Below are positions 1 through 7,084 of a stretch of DNA of 14,108 nt, in pieces (the first letter of the stretch is position 1; each line of letters opens with the position of its first letter). The notes under the pieces are model-generated. The model was not told the origin of the DNA. It did not search any database and saw only the letters and a list, made by a program, of their open reading frames with translations. The DNA comes from an uncultured Planctomycetaceae bacterium (GTDB lineage: Bacteria; Planctomycetota; Planctomycetia; Planctomycetales; Planctomycetaceae), in NCBI GenBank assembly GCA_937975745.1, contig CALJUK010000956.1, positions 1 through 14,108 of the forward strand, read 5' to 3'. Both the position numbers and the translations under genes were made by a program.

Positions 1-1605
1 CAGGCGACTGTCATTAGTGGTGGTCGCGATAAGCCTGAACCCGGATTTGAAGATCTCTCCGCATCCGACAGCGATGTCCGCCTGATTCTCGATGACAATC
101 TGCTGGGTGACGACGACAGCGACCCGCATGTACAACTCGGTCTGGGAGACTCTGACAGCGACGTTCGTCTGGCGGAAGACGAAGGATCGTTCATCGACGC
201 CGGTACCGGCAGCGACATCGACCGCTCTGCTGGTCTGGACGACACCGTCAGCGACATCGTCTTGTATCCCGCCGGCGGAAATCAGCCGCAGGTTGACGAC
301 GGGGGAATGGACAGTGACAGCGACGTGGCCTTGACGGGGCTGTCCAGCGGCCCGGACAGTGACAGCGATGTGGCCTTGGCTGGGCTTTCCAGCGGCCCGG
401 ACAGTGACAGCGACGTGGCCTTGGCTGGCGTGACAGGCAGCGACAGCGACGTCTCGTTCGTCACCGACGACTCCGATACCGACAACGCCACGACCGGTAG
501 CGACAGTGACGTTCGGTTGTTCGCCGATTCCGAAAGTTCCATCGACCCCGGCAGCGACAGCGACGTGCAACTGATGGGAAGTGCCAAGCTAACGGGTGAA
601 GATCTCAGCAGCAGCGACGTCCAGATGTTGTCCGACGATTCGAGCCTGTCTGTCGACGACTCGGGCCTCCGCCTGGAACTGGACGAAGACGACAGCGACG
701 GAATGGATGCTTCCGTCCTGGCTTCCGACGACAGCGGATTGGGACTGCCGGGCGACAGCGGCATCTCGCTGAGCGCCGAAAGTGGCATTTCGCTCGAAGC
801 GGTCGAAGACAGTGGCATCTCGCTGGAAGTCGGTGGCAGTGATATCGCCTTGGACGACGCACTCGACAGCGGTCTGTCGCTCGATTTGGGTGAGGACAGC
901 GGGCTCGCCCTGGCAGACGATGACGAAATCCTCACACTGGATGCTGACAGCGATATCGCGTTGGATGACGGCGGTTCCAGTGGTATTGCCCTGGAAGCGA
1001 TGCTCGATGATGACGACAATCTCGACGCAACCGTCCCGATGATGGACTCCCATGCGTTGTCCGGGCAGGACGATGCCACCAAGATGGAGGTTCCCGCGCT
1101 GGATGACGAGTTCGAAGTCGATCTGGAAGCGGGCGATGGTGACGAGCAGACCAGCGTTCTGACTTTCGATGACGACGCAGACGAGCATTCCGCCACGGTT
1201 GTTCGCAAGTCGGCTACTGCCGACGATGACGACTTCGGGTTCGAAGACTTTGGCGATGGCGACGACGTCGAGTTCGACGAAGCGGCCTTGTCCGACGATC
1301 AGTTCGCCGCCTCGGAAGAACTGGACGTGTTCGACGCGGATGATTCGGACTTCGATGAAAGTTTCGAATCGGGCGAAAGCCACGCCGACTTTGTCGCTCC
1401 GCTCACATCGGCCTCAGCCGGCCGTGTCGCGGCGCCCGTCGAACAGGAATGGGGTGCTGCCACATTCGCAGGTCTCGTCATCGCGACACTGCTGATGTCC
1501 GCTTGTGGTACGGTCATGTTCGACCTGGTCCGCAGCATGTGGCATTGGAGCGAACCGACGCCCTACAGCAGCATGCTGCTCGACGTGGTTCGTGGCTTGT
1601 TCTAA
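1..1605 (+). CDS. Acidic Ser-Asp repeat protein with C-terminal membrane anchor (5' partial)
   Basis: The frame is open from the first base, so the true start lies upstream; 534 residues are visible, ending in TAA. The protein is extremely rich in Asp, Ser and Glu. It carries about twenty short repeats of the form S-[D/G]-[V/I/L]-x-L. The first half uses mainly SDSDVxL; the second half shifts to DSGIxL and DSGLxL. A more irregular Asp/Glu-rich stretch follows. One hydrophobic helix lies at about visible residues 486-507 (AATFAGLVIATLLMSACG), followed by a short tail ending DVVRGLF. I infer a single-pass, tail-anchored protein with a long disordered acidic domain. Large proteins with such repeats occur in planctomycetes, some with an N-terminal excisionase-type helix-turn-helix, but the N-terminus is outside the window and cannot be checked. 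The function is unknown. Long antisense frames here are by-products of the repeat codons. Confidence 0.85.
   Translation, partial: QATVISGGRDKPEPGFEDLSASDSDVRLILDDNLLGDDDSDPHVQLGLGDSDSDVRLAEDEGSFIDAGTGSDIDRSAGLDDTVSDIVLYPAGGNQPQVDDGGMDSDSDVALTGLSSGPDSDSDVALAGLSSGPDSDSDVALAGVTGSDSDVSFVTDDSDTDNATTGSDSDVRLFADSESSIDPGSDSDVQLMGSAKLTGEDLSSSDVQMLSDDSSLSVDDSGLRLELDEDDSDGMDASVLASDDSGLGLPGDSGISLSAESGISLEAVEDSGISLEVGGSDIALDDALDSGLSLDLGEDSGLALADDDEILTLDADSDIALDDGGSSGIALEAMLDDDDNLDATVPMMDSHALSGQDDATKMEVPALDDEFEVDLEAGDGDEQTSVLTFDDDADEHSATVVRKSATADDDDFGFEDFGDGDDVEFDEAALSDDQFAASEELDVFDADDSDFDESFESGESHADFVAPLTSASAGRVAAPVEQEWGAATFAGLVIATLLMSACGTVMFDLVRSMWHWSEPTPYSSMLLDVVRGLF
309..432 (+). repeat. 45-bp in-frame tandem repeat, about 2.75 copies
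   Basis: Units begin at 309, 354 and 399, each starting ggacagtgacagcga. They encode DSDSDVAL(T/A)GLSSGP, 15 residues per unit, so copy-number change keeps the frame. The first two copies are nearly identical at the DNA level and the third diverges after about 34 bases, which suggests recent duplication within the acidic repeat gene. Confidence 0.85.
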
Positions 1606-1850
1606 CGACGTCGTCTGCCTGTCGACAACGCTGCCCGGGATTTCCGAATGGCCCCTGTCTCGGGCGGAGGAACCTGCGAGCGGCTGCTTTGCGAGACTTC
1701 GTTGTGCTGGGCAATCCGGGACGAAGTCCGCAGGATGGCCCGGTCCGTTTCAGTGAGCGATTCCCGACTTGACCGATCTTCCCGGACTCGCAAAAATCCG
1801 AACCACACCGCTCCATTGGCCCCGTGGACTCGTCGGAATCCTGGAACTGT

Positions 1851-2378
1851 ATGCCCCCTTCCCAAGCGTTCCATTTCTGCCGCGCGATGCGTCTGCTGTG
1901 TGAAGACGCTGTCTCGCGCATGGCCGACTTCAGCCATATCCGCATGGATGAAGTCGCAGTCGCTTTCGCGCAGGCCCGCCGCCATGTTTCGCACGGATTG
2001 CAGGCCAAGTTGACACCGATGCGGTTCGAAGGGGGATCGCTCGTCATGCAGCGCGGTGGGCAGAAGTGGACCGTGCAGCGTCTGTTCGAGCGCGATCGCG
2101 AGATGCTGTACATCCTGACGTTCTATCTTCCCCGATTCCAGAACCAGCCCTTCCGCGAAAAATTGATCACCGTCTTTCACGAGCTGTACCACATCGGACC
2201 GTTCTTCGACGGTGATATCCGCCGGATGGAAGGGCGGTATCACGTCCACTCGTCCAGCCAGCAGGAATACGATCGGCAGATGGGAGAATACGCCGACCGT
2301 TATCTGATAATGTGCCCGGACGAGTTGCTGTACGACTTCCTTCGGTACGACTTCCACCAGCTCAGCCGGCGCCACTGA
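1851..2378 (+). CDS. Putative zinc metallopeptidase (HExxH, phage-metallopeptidase-like)
   Basis: This 175-residue protein contains ITVFHELYHIGPFFDGD. The HELYH at about residues 110-114 fits the HExxH zinc-binding and catalytic motif. The following FDGD and a downstream His-rich stretch (RYHVHSSSQ, about 130-138) could supply further ligands. The layout, with VSHGL, LTPMRFEGG, WTVQRL, EMLYIL.FYLPRF and EKL.TV.HEL.HI, fits the family often labelled putative metallopeptidase or phage metallopeptidase domain, as I recall it. There is no signal peptide or membrane helix, so it is probably cytoplasmic. The ATG at 1851 has GGA five bases upstream and gives a family-like N-terminus. An in-frame GTG at 1824 would add nine residues but has no visible ribosome site; a stop at 1770 limits any further extension. 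The gene converges with the minus-strand block ending at 2479. The substrate is unknown. Confidence 0.8.
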   Translation: MPPSQAFHFCRAMRLLCEDAVSRMADFSHIRMDEVAVAFAQARRHVSHGLQAKLTPMRFEGGSLVMQRGGQKWTVQRLFERDREMLYILTFYLPRFQNQPFREKLITVFHELYHIGPFFDGDIRRMEGRYHVHSSSQQEYDRQMGEYADRYLIMCPDELLYDFLRYDFHQLSRRH

Positions 2379-2478
2379 GCGGTTGTTGGCGTGCAGGTGC
2401 CAATCCCCAAGTTGATCCGCATCACCGCCAAAAAGTCGGCCTGATGGTCGGCACTGCCTGTTGTCTCGCGATTCGGTC

Positions 2479-3648
2479 TCAGACGGGGGAAATCTCGGCC
2501 AACGCGGCAACCGTCCGGTCAATCTCATCGGGCGTTGTAAACGGCCCGACACTGAAGCGGACCGTGCCTCCCCCGTCGGCAGTCCCCATTCGTCGATGAA
2601 CGAGCGGCGCGCAATGCAGACCGGCACGGACCTGGATGCGGTAGGTTTCGTCCAGAATGCCGGCTAGAATCTGCGGCTCGAACTCGTCCGATGTGACACT
2701 GACGACACTGACTCGCGGAGTTTTCGAATCGGTCGGACCAATGATCGACAGACGGGTCCGAGATTGGATCCCCTCGATCAATCGCATCGTCAGGAAGTGT
2801 TCGTGCTTGTTCACATCGGCGATCGTCCGTTCCAAGAGGTAGTCAATCGCCGCCGCCAGCCCAATCAGCCCGGGTGCATTGTGGTTCCCTGGCTCGTACT
2901 TGTCGGGGAGGCGATCCGGTTGGACATCCTGCTCGCTCTGGCTGCCTGTTCCCCCCTGCCTCACGCTATGGAGTTGGTCCTCAAGACCCTCTCGCACGTA
3001 AAGTAGGCCGGTTCCCAACGGCCCGAGCAGACCTTTGTGACCCGAGCAGGCGAAGACATCGATCGGCAGGTCAGCCAGCGATTGGGACACATGCCCGGCC
3101 GACTGCGCTCCGTCGACGACAAACGGGATTCCCTTCTGGCGGGCTATCTCGCCAATCTCCGCAATCGGCTGGAGAGTCCCCGTCACGTTGGATGCCTGCG
3201 TGACTACGATCAGCCGCGTTCGCGAACAAATCGCAGCCTTAATGGCGGCCGGCTCGACGAGCCCCTCGTCGTTGCAGTCGACACGGTCGACTTCGACTCC
3301 ACGGCGACGTTCCAGTTCGCGTAACGGCCGTAACACCGAGTTATGTTCGATGACCGTCGTGACAACGTGATCGCCAGGAGCCACGATCCCGTGAATGGCC
3401 AGGTTCAGGCTGTCCGTCCCGTTGAACGTGAATGCAATTCGTTCGGGAGGACCCGCACCCAGTAGCCGAGCGGCCTGCTGACGGCATTGGGCGACGCGAT
3501 GTTCCAACTGCGAAGCTTCGCGATAGTTGCCCCGTCCGACAGGAGCGCCACATTCCCGGTTGTAGCGATCCATTACATCGTAGACGGTCGCTGGTTTCGG
3601 GAAGCTCGTCGCGGCGTTGTCGAGGTAGATGTGATCCAGTTCGGACAT
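2479..3648 (-). CDS. Cysteine desulfurase family protein (PLP class V aminotransferase)
   Basis: This is a 389-residue protein of the NifS/SufS-like fold. It opens with IYLDNAATSFPKP, the substrate-side signature of class V aminotransferases. Visible PLP-site features are His102 (VIEHNS), Asp179 and Gln182 (VVDGAQSAGH), and the Schiff-base lysine Lys205 in SGHKGLLGPLGTG. The cysteine that would carry the persulfide is Cys346 in RAGLHCAP. The expected reaction is L-cysteine to L-alanine with sulfur transferred to an acceptor. The overall pattern (SGHKGLLGP, GGTGSQSE, LHCAPLVHRR) matches the family named cysteine desulfurase family protein (TIGR01977-like) rather than housekeeping IscS. Its ATG follows the moaA stop after three bases, so the two are probably co-transcribed and translationally coupled. 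I infer a role supplying sulfur to MoaD or Fe-S clusters to MoaA; an activity on selenocysteine cannot be excluded. Confidence 0.9.
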   Translation of the reverse strand: MSELDHIYLDNAATSFPKPATVYDVMDRYNRECGAPVGRGNYREASQLEHRVAQCRQQAARLLGAGPPERIAFTFNGTDSLNLAIHGIVAPGDHVVTTVIEHNSVLRPLRELERRRGVEVDRVDCNDEGLVEPAAIKAAICSRTRLIVVTQASNVTGTLQPIAEIGEIARQKGIPFVVDGAQSAGHVSQSLADLPIDVFACSGHKGLLGPLGTGLLYVREGLEDQLHSVRQGGTGSQSEQDVQPDRLPDKYEPGNHNAPGLIGLAAAIDYLLERTIADVNKHEHFLTMRLIEGIQSRTRLSIIGPTDSKTPRVSVVSVTSDEFEPQILAGILDETYRIQVRAGLHCAPLVHRRMGTADGGGTVRFSVGPFTTPDEIDRTVAALAEISPV

Positions 3649-3651
3649 GAG

Positions 3652-4656
3652 TCAGCCACCAATGGAGTACATCGGGCGGTCTGGCTGGATGAAACGGGCC
3701 GTGTTGATTTCGTGACCCTCCTTCTTGTTGGCAATGCATGCGTGAACAGCCTGGATGATCGCCGCGTCGCTGGCTCCGTCCCGGATCAGTGCCTTGATGT
3801 CCGTCTCGTCCAGACTGAACAGGCAATTTCGCAGCTTGCCGTCGGCCGTCAACCGAAAGCGATTGCAGCTTTGGCAAAATGGCTGGCTGACTGAGGCGAT
3901 CAAGCCGATTTTTCCCCGACCATCCCAGAAACGAAACTCCGTGGCCGGGGCTCGTTTGTCCTGCTGGCCAACCGGTTCCAGTGGACCGATCTCGGCAGAG
4001 AGCCTTTCAATGATTTCGTGGGCGAAGAGGACCTTGTCGCGCTGCCAGGCGGCATCGGCATCCAACGGCATGAATTCGATAAAGCGGACCTCCACGCCGG
4101 TGTCGCGGGCAAAGTGTCCGAAGGGAACGATCTGGTCTTCGGTCAAATTGCGAACCGCGACGGCGTTGACCTTTACGGAGTCGAAGCCGACTTCCTGCGC
4201 CTTCTGAATGCCAGCCACGACCTTTTCGTAACCCTCGCGCCGCGTGACCTTCTTGAAGACTTCCGGATCGAGCGCATCCAGGCTGACGTTGAGCCGTCGC
4301 AAACCTGCGTCGTACAGATCCTGCGCCTGGTCGGCCAGCAAAATGCCGTTGGTGGTCAATCCAATGTCGGTGATCGCCGGATTGCGGAGAATCATTTCGA
4401 CTAACTGGTGCAGATCGCGGCGGACTAATGGCTCGCCACCGGTCAGGCGAATTTTGTTGACGCCCGACTGGGAGACAATGTCAACAAACCGGGCGATCTC
4501 CTCGAACGTGAGGAGTTCGGATCGGTCCATAAACTGCACTTCACCCGCCGGCATGCAGTAGAAGCAGCGGATGTTGCAGCGGTCTGTCACGCTGATTCGC
4601 AGATTGTTGTGTGTTCGACCGAACGAGTCGACGAACTGTGGGGCTGTCATGCTCAT
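3652..4656 (-). CDS. moaA: GTP 3',8-cyclase MoaA (molybdenum cofactor biosynthesis)
   Basis: MoaA is a radical SAM enzyme that converts GTP to 3',8-cyclo-7,8-dihydro-GTP, the first step of molybdopterin synthesis. The N-terminal SAM cluster motif is present as Cys27, Cys31 and Cys34 (CNIRCFYC), followed by LTGGEPLVRRDL at 71-82. The C-terminal GTP-side cluster is Cys261, Cys264 and Cys278 (FCQSCNRFRLTADGKLRNC). The protein ends in the conserved Gly-Gly tail (YSIGG). The length of 334 residues is normal for the family. The start is either ATG 4656 or ATG 4650; the second has GAGG eight bases upstream and fits better. The gene lies 62 bases after moaE, with tandem repeats between, and three bases before the cysteine desulfurase gene. 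Confidence 0.97.
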   Translation of the reverse strand: MSMTAPQFVDSFGRTHNNLRISVTDRCNIRCFYCMPAGEVQFMDRSELLTFEEIARFVDIVSQSGVNKIRLTGGEPLVRRDLHQLVEMILRNPAITDIGLTTNGILLADQAQDLYDAGLRRLNVSLDALDPEVFKKVTRREGYEKVVAGIQKAQEVGFDSVKVNAVAVRNLTEDQIVPFGHFARDTGVEVRFIEFMPLDADAAWQRDKVLFAHEIIERLSAEIGPLEPVGQQDKRAPATEFRFWDGRGKIGLIASVSQPFCQSCNRFRLTADGKLRNCLFSLDETDIKALIRDGASDAAIIQAVHACIANKKEGHEINTARFIQPDRPMYSIGG

Positions 4657-4694
4657 TGCCTCGACTTCCCTTTCTGCCGGCTTGTCTCACCCGC

Positions 4695-4742
4695 CGTGTG
4701 TTTCACCGACCGTGTATTTCACCGACTGTGTGTTTCACCAGC
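4695..4742 (-). repeat. Three tandem 16-bp repeats across the moaE stop codon
   Basis: On the plus strand the units are 4695-4710 (cgtgtgtttcaccgac), 4711-4726 (one change) and 4727-4742 (a few changes). A more degenerate fourth copy may lie at 4679-4694. The period of 16 is not a multiple of three. The moaE stop (4719-4721) lies in the middle unit, so the last MoaE residues (GETHSR) are repeat-encoded. The remaining copies fill the moaE-moaA spacer. Confidence 0.85.
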
Positions 4743-5186
4743 TGCATTGGGAGGCAGTGCTGAGGGGACGCCCGGATGAACCCACTCGGTCCTGCCATCG
4801 TCCCAGTTCTCCTTTTTCCAGATCGGGACGACCTCTTTTAGCCGATCGATCAATGACCGCCCGGCCTCGAATGCCTCGGCCCGATGTGGGCTACTGACGG
4901 CGACAGCCACGATGATGTCGCCCAGTTCCAAATGCCCGAGGCGGTGCACGATGCCGACTTTTTCGATCGGCCACTTCTGGCGCGTTTCCTCGGCCAGTCC
5001 CTGCATCTGTCGAATGGCCATCTCCGGATAGGCATCGTAGTCGAGCGCGACTGTCCGGCGGCCGGCTGTCATCTCGCGCACGGTACCAAGAAACAGCACG
5101 ACGGCTCCGGCCGCATTCGAGCGGACTTGCTCTGTGAGTGCGTGGTAATCGATCGGATCGGATGTCAGTTCGATGAGAGGTGTCAT
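4719..5186 (-). CDS. moaE: Molybdopterin synthase catalytic subunit MoaE
   Basis: MoaE is the large subunit of molybdopterin synthase; it uses thiocarboxylated MoaD to insert the dithiolene sulfurs into cyclic pyranopterin monophosphate. Family signatures appear in order: VVLFLGTVRE (29-38), YPEMA (53-57), IVHRLGHLELGD (79-90), SSPHRAEAF (98-106), and DRLKEVVPIWKKE (114-126), which contains the conserved active-site lysines (Lys117 and Lys124/125). At 155 residues the length is usual. The C-terminal tail (NAAGETHSR) is poorly conserved and is partly encoded by a 16-bp tandem repeat. No clear ribosome site precedes ATG 5186. The gene lies 108 bases downstream of moaD in the same direction and 62 bases before moaA. 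Confidence 0.95.
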   Translation of the reverse strand: MTPLIELTSDPIDYHALTEQVRSNAAGAVVLFLGTVREMTAGRRTVALDYDAYPEMAIRQMQGLAEETRQKWPIEKVGIVHRLGHLELGDIIVAVAVSSPHRAEAFEAGRSLIDRLKEVVPIWKKENWDDGRTEWVHPGVPSALPPNAAGETHSR

Positions 5187-5261
5187 AATCGGTGAGCGTC
5201 TTTGACTGTCAGGCTCCAGAATGAATCAGCGGCGGGCGGACTTCAGTAGAGAGTCGAGTTC

Positions 5262-5281
5262 GGCTGGCTCACTTTCCAGCC
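5262..5281 (-). other. Small hairpin between moaD and moaE
   Basis: A perfect 6-bp GC-rich inverted repeat, GGCTGG and CCAGCC, surrounds an 8-base loop. It starts 13 bases past the moaD stop. There is no T-run after it, so it is not a classical terminator. It could act in mRNA stability or partial attenuation, or mean nothing. Confidence 0.4.
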
Positions 5282-5294
5282 ACGATCTCGTCAA

Positions 5295-5540
5295 TCAACC
5301 ACCGCTGACCGGCGGAAAACAGGCGACCTCGCTGTCAGGTGTCAGCGACGTTCCATCGGTGACATATTCCGAATTGACGGCAACGAGCAGCGCCGGGACA
5401 ACGACCGCTAGACTGGGGAACCTGTCCGCCAGCTGACTTCGCAGACTGCCCACCGTTGCATCGTCAGGCAACTCCAACGTCACCTGCTCGCAGTCCGCCA
5501 GATCGCGAGCCCGCGCAAACAGCCGAACCGACACTTTCAT
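5295..5540 (-). CDS. moaD: Molybdopterin synthase sulfur carrier subunit MoaD
   Basis: This is an 81-residue ubiquitin-fold protein ending in PPVSGG. The terminal Gly-Gly is adenylated and thiocarboxylated before MoaD delivers sulfur to MoaE. The opening MKVSVRLFARARDLA and the central LPDDATVGSLRSQLADRFPSL are typical of the family, as is VAVNSEYV before the C-terminal acidic turn. The start ATG overlaps the TGA of the upstream FAD/Fe-S gene by four bases (ATGA), which indicates translational coupling to that gene. moaE follows in the same direction. No MoeB-type adenylating enzyme is in the window, so MoaD activation must depend on a gene elsewhere. Confidence 0.95.
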   Translation of the reverse strand: MKVSVRLFARARDLADCEQVTLELPDDATVGSLRSQLADRFPSLAVVVPALLVAVNSEYVTDGTSLTPDSEVACFPPVSGG

Positions 5541-7000
5541 GTGACTACCAGTTTCTGTCGGCTCGGTTTCAGGCTTTGACGGAGTTCCGGCAGCAGACCG
5601 TAGGCCAAGGCCAATAGCTTAATGGGGTGTATCGTCGGAGTGAGCGTTCCCTGCTCCATCTGCATCTTGCAGCTACTGCACTCCGTCGTGCCGGCGTCCA
5701 TCGAACTCGACCGCATCCGCGAGATGAGATTCCAGCCGACTTGGACCGACGTCTGAAAGTGGTTCGCAGACAGGCCATAAGCGCCCGCCATTCCCGAACA
5801 ACCCTCATCGATTGTATCCACCTCGAGTTCCGGAATCAAAGACAGCAGATCGAACAACGGCGTCCCCTGATTCAACGCTTTAAGATGACAGGGCGTGTGA
5901 TAGCCGACTTTCAATGGCAGCGGGGCGAAATCGGTCCGCAACCGACTTTCCCGGAACAGTTGCGTCAGAAAGGCCCCCGCTTCGATGGTTCGATCGGCGA
6001 CGACTTTCACATCTGGATGCTCGACAAACGCCGGGTATTCTTGCGTCAGGCAGATCGCGGCGGCTGGCTCGGTACAAACAATGGGGCACCCTTCCCGGGC
6101 GAAGTCCGCGAGTTCGCGGAGATTGTGCTCGGCCAGGACTCGCGCGGCGGCCAGGTCTCCCACCGAAATCATTGCCATTCCCGAGGCTTGCTGACCGGGC
6201 GGAACGTGCACCGGTATGCCGTTGTGCTGCAAGACAGCCACAAACGCGCGGGCCAGATCGGGGTCGTGGTAGTTGGCGTAATAGTCGACGAAATAAATGA
6301 CGGGCTTATGTTTCCGCGGAATGGTCGAAGGTGGAGTCCGCAGCGAGCGGTGCATCGACATCAGAAACGGTCTGCGGGCAAAAAGTGGCAACTTCCGCTT
6401 CTGCGCGATCCCCAGAAGTTTCTCTGCCAGCCAGCGGAACTGAGGACTCTCGATGGCCCAGTTGATTGCCAAAGACAACGTGCAGCCCAATGTCCCAAAC
6501 GAATGCGCCCGAGACAGAATCCAGTCGGATCCCGTCAGACCGCTGGCCTCGACTCCGGCGGCCTTCGCCTCGATCATCAAGTGGGGAATGTCCACATTGG
6601 TTGGGCATTCCAGCTGACATTGCTTGCAGTTGAAGCAGAGGTCCGCCAATGCCTTCATCTCGGGCGACCGCAATGTCGCTGGCGAGATGTGTCCGATTCC
6701 ATAACTCCGCATCACATTGGCTTTGGCCCGGGGACTGGCATCTTCCAGCGGAGCGTTGCGAAAGACCGGACACATCCGTGTCGCCGGATCGAGTGTCCGG
6801 CAGGAACCGCAGCCGTTGCAGTTCGACGCTTCGTTGAGCATCTCCTGCGGAGTCCAGTTCAACTGCAGATGAACCAGCTCCGGATGGGCTTGTGGTTGAG
6901 GCCGCAGCCAGTCGACGGGCAGGTTGGGTTGTGCGCTGACGATCTTGCCGGGGTTCAGCAGATTGTGCGGATCGAACAGCTCCTTGATCTGCTGGAACAC
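5537..7000 (-). CDS. C-terminal Fe-S (GlcF-like) part of a YdiJ-type FAD/Fe-S oxidoreductase, downstream of an in-frame TAG
   Basis: This open stretch of 487 residues from a GTG at 7000 is the C-terminal part of the gene that starts at 8521. It begins inside the end of the FAD-oxidase C-terminal domain (FDPHNLLNPGKI at 9-20). Two [4Fe-4S] ferredoxin motifs follow: Cys61/64/67/77 (CNGCGSC...CP) and Cys122/125/128/132 (CFNCKQCQLEC). After these come the cysteine-rich GlcF-type segments with Cys371 (YHTPCHLK), Cys401 (DEGCSGMAGAYG) and Cys441/444 (TECSSCKMQME). These would pass electrons from the flavin to an acceptor. The GTG is an artificial start: no ribosome site precedes it, and the 27 codons between TAG and GTG are clearly coding (SGEHGDG and so on). 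The TGA end overlaps moaD by four bases. If the TAG really terminates, this half is probably made poorly or not at all. Confidence 0.85.
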   Translation of the reverse strand: MFQQIKELFDPHNLLNPGKIVSAQPNLPVDWLRPQPQAHPELVHLQLNWTPQEMLNEASNCNGCGSCRTLDPATRMCPVFRNAPLEDASPRAKANVMRSYGIGHISPATLRSPEMKALADLCFNCKQCQLECPTNVDIPHLMIEAKAAGVEASGLTGSDWILSRAHSFGTLGCTLSLAINWAIESPQFRWLAEKLLGIAQKRKLPLFARRPFLMSMHRSLRTPPSTIPRKHKPVIYFVDYYANYHDPDLARAFVAVLQHNGIPVHVPPGQQASGMAMISVGDLAAARVLAEHNLRELADFAREGCPIVCTEPAAAICLTQEYPAFVEHPDVKVVADRTIEAGAFLTQLFRESRLRTDFAPLPLKVGYHTPCHLKALNQGTPLFDLLSLIPELEVDTIDEGCSGMAGAYGLSANHFQTSVQVGWNLISRMRSSSMDAGTTECSSCKMQMEQGTLTPTIHPIKLLALAYGLLPELRQSLKPSRQKLVVT

Positions 7001-7081
7001 GGGGAAGAGTTCGCCATACTGTCGGCGAACAAACGACGAACGGGACAGGCCGTCACCGTGTTCGCCACTGATGCTCCCCCC

Positions 7082-7084
7082 CTA
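7082..7084 (-). other. In-frame TAG (amber) at codon 480 of the FAD/Fe-S oxidoreductase gene
   Basis: The frame from 8521 reads ...YSLVRE, then TAG, then GGSISGEHGDGLSRSSF and on into the C-terminal part without a frame change; 7081 to 7000 is exactly 27 codons. Read as one frame, 8521-5537 gives 994 codons, the usual size for fused GlcD-GlcF proteins of the YdiJ type. The TAG sits directly against a run of seven G on the coding strand (C at 7076-7082). It falls at a position that is often a hydrophobic or polar residue before the GG of the GG.SGEHGDG motif. A single-base change from, for example, TTG, TGG, CAG or AAG would explain it. A simple indel would not, because both sides keep the same frame. 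Confidence 0.9.

Noticed and set aside
282..1383. Long antisense open frames (about 300 and 260 codons) opposite the acidic repeat gene
   Set aside because: They are mirror products of GAC/AGC-type repeat codons; the translations are low-complexity Ser- or Val-rich with no family features, and the sense strand has clear repeats, a membrane helix and a stop.
1695..1728. Inverted repeat GACTTCG / CGAAGTC with a 20-base loop after the acidic gene
   Set aside because: There is no T-run, the loop is long and it lies 90 bases past the stop; too weak to call a terminator. The rest of 1606-1850 shows nothing I can assign.
2379..2478. Possible bidirectional terminator between the convergent metallopeptidase and cysteine desulfurase genes
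   Set aside because: Only a 5-bp TTGGC/GCCAA pairing is visible near 2386-2403, with no T-rich tract on either strand.
1602..2627. A 341-codon minus-strand frame across the metallopeptidase and its flanks
   Set aside because: It overlaps the metallopeptidase, which has recognisable motifs, and runs antisense through the spacer; its translation resembles no family.
7000..7081. A programmed frameshift at the G7 run as the explanation for the oxidoreductase break
   Set aside because: Both halves are in the same frame, so a single +1 or -1 shift would not restore the product; a stop read-through or base substitution is needed.
7082..7084. Selenocysteine at the interrupted codon
   Set aside because: The codon is TAG, not TGA, and the motif position is not one known for selenocysteine.
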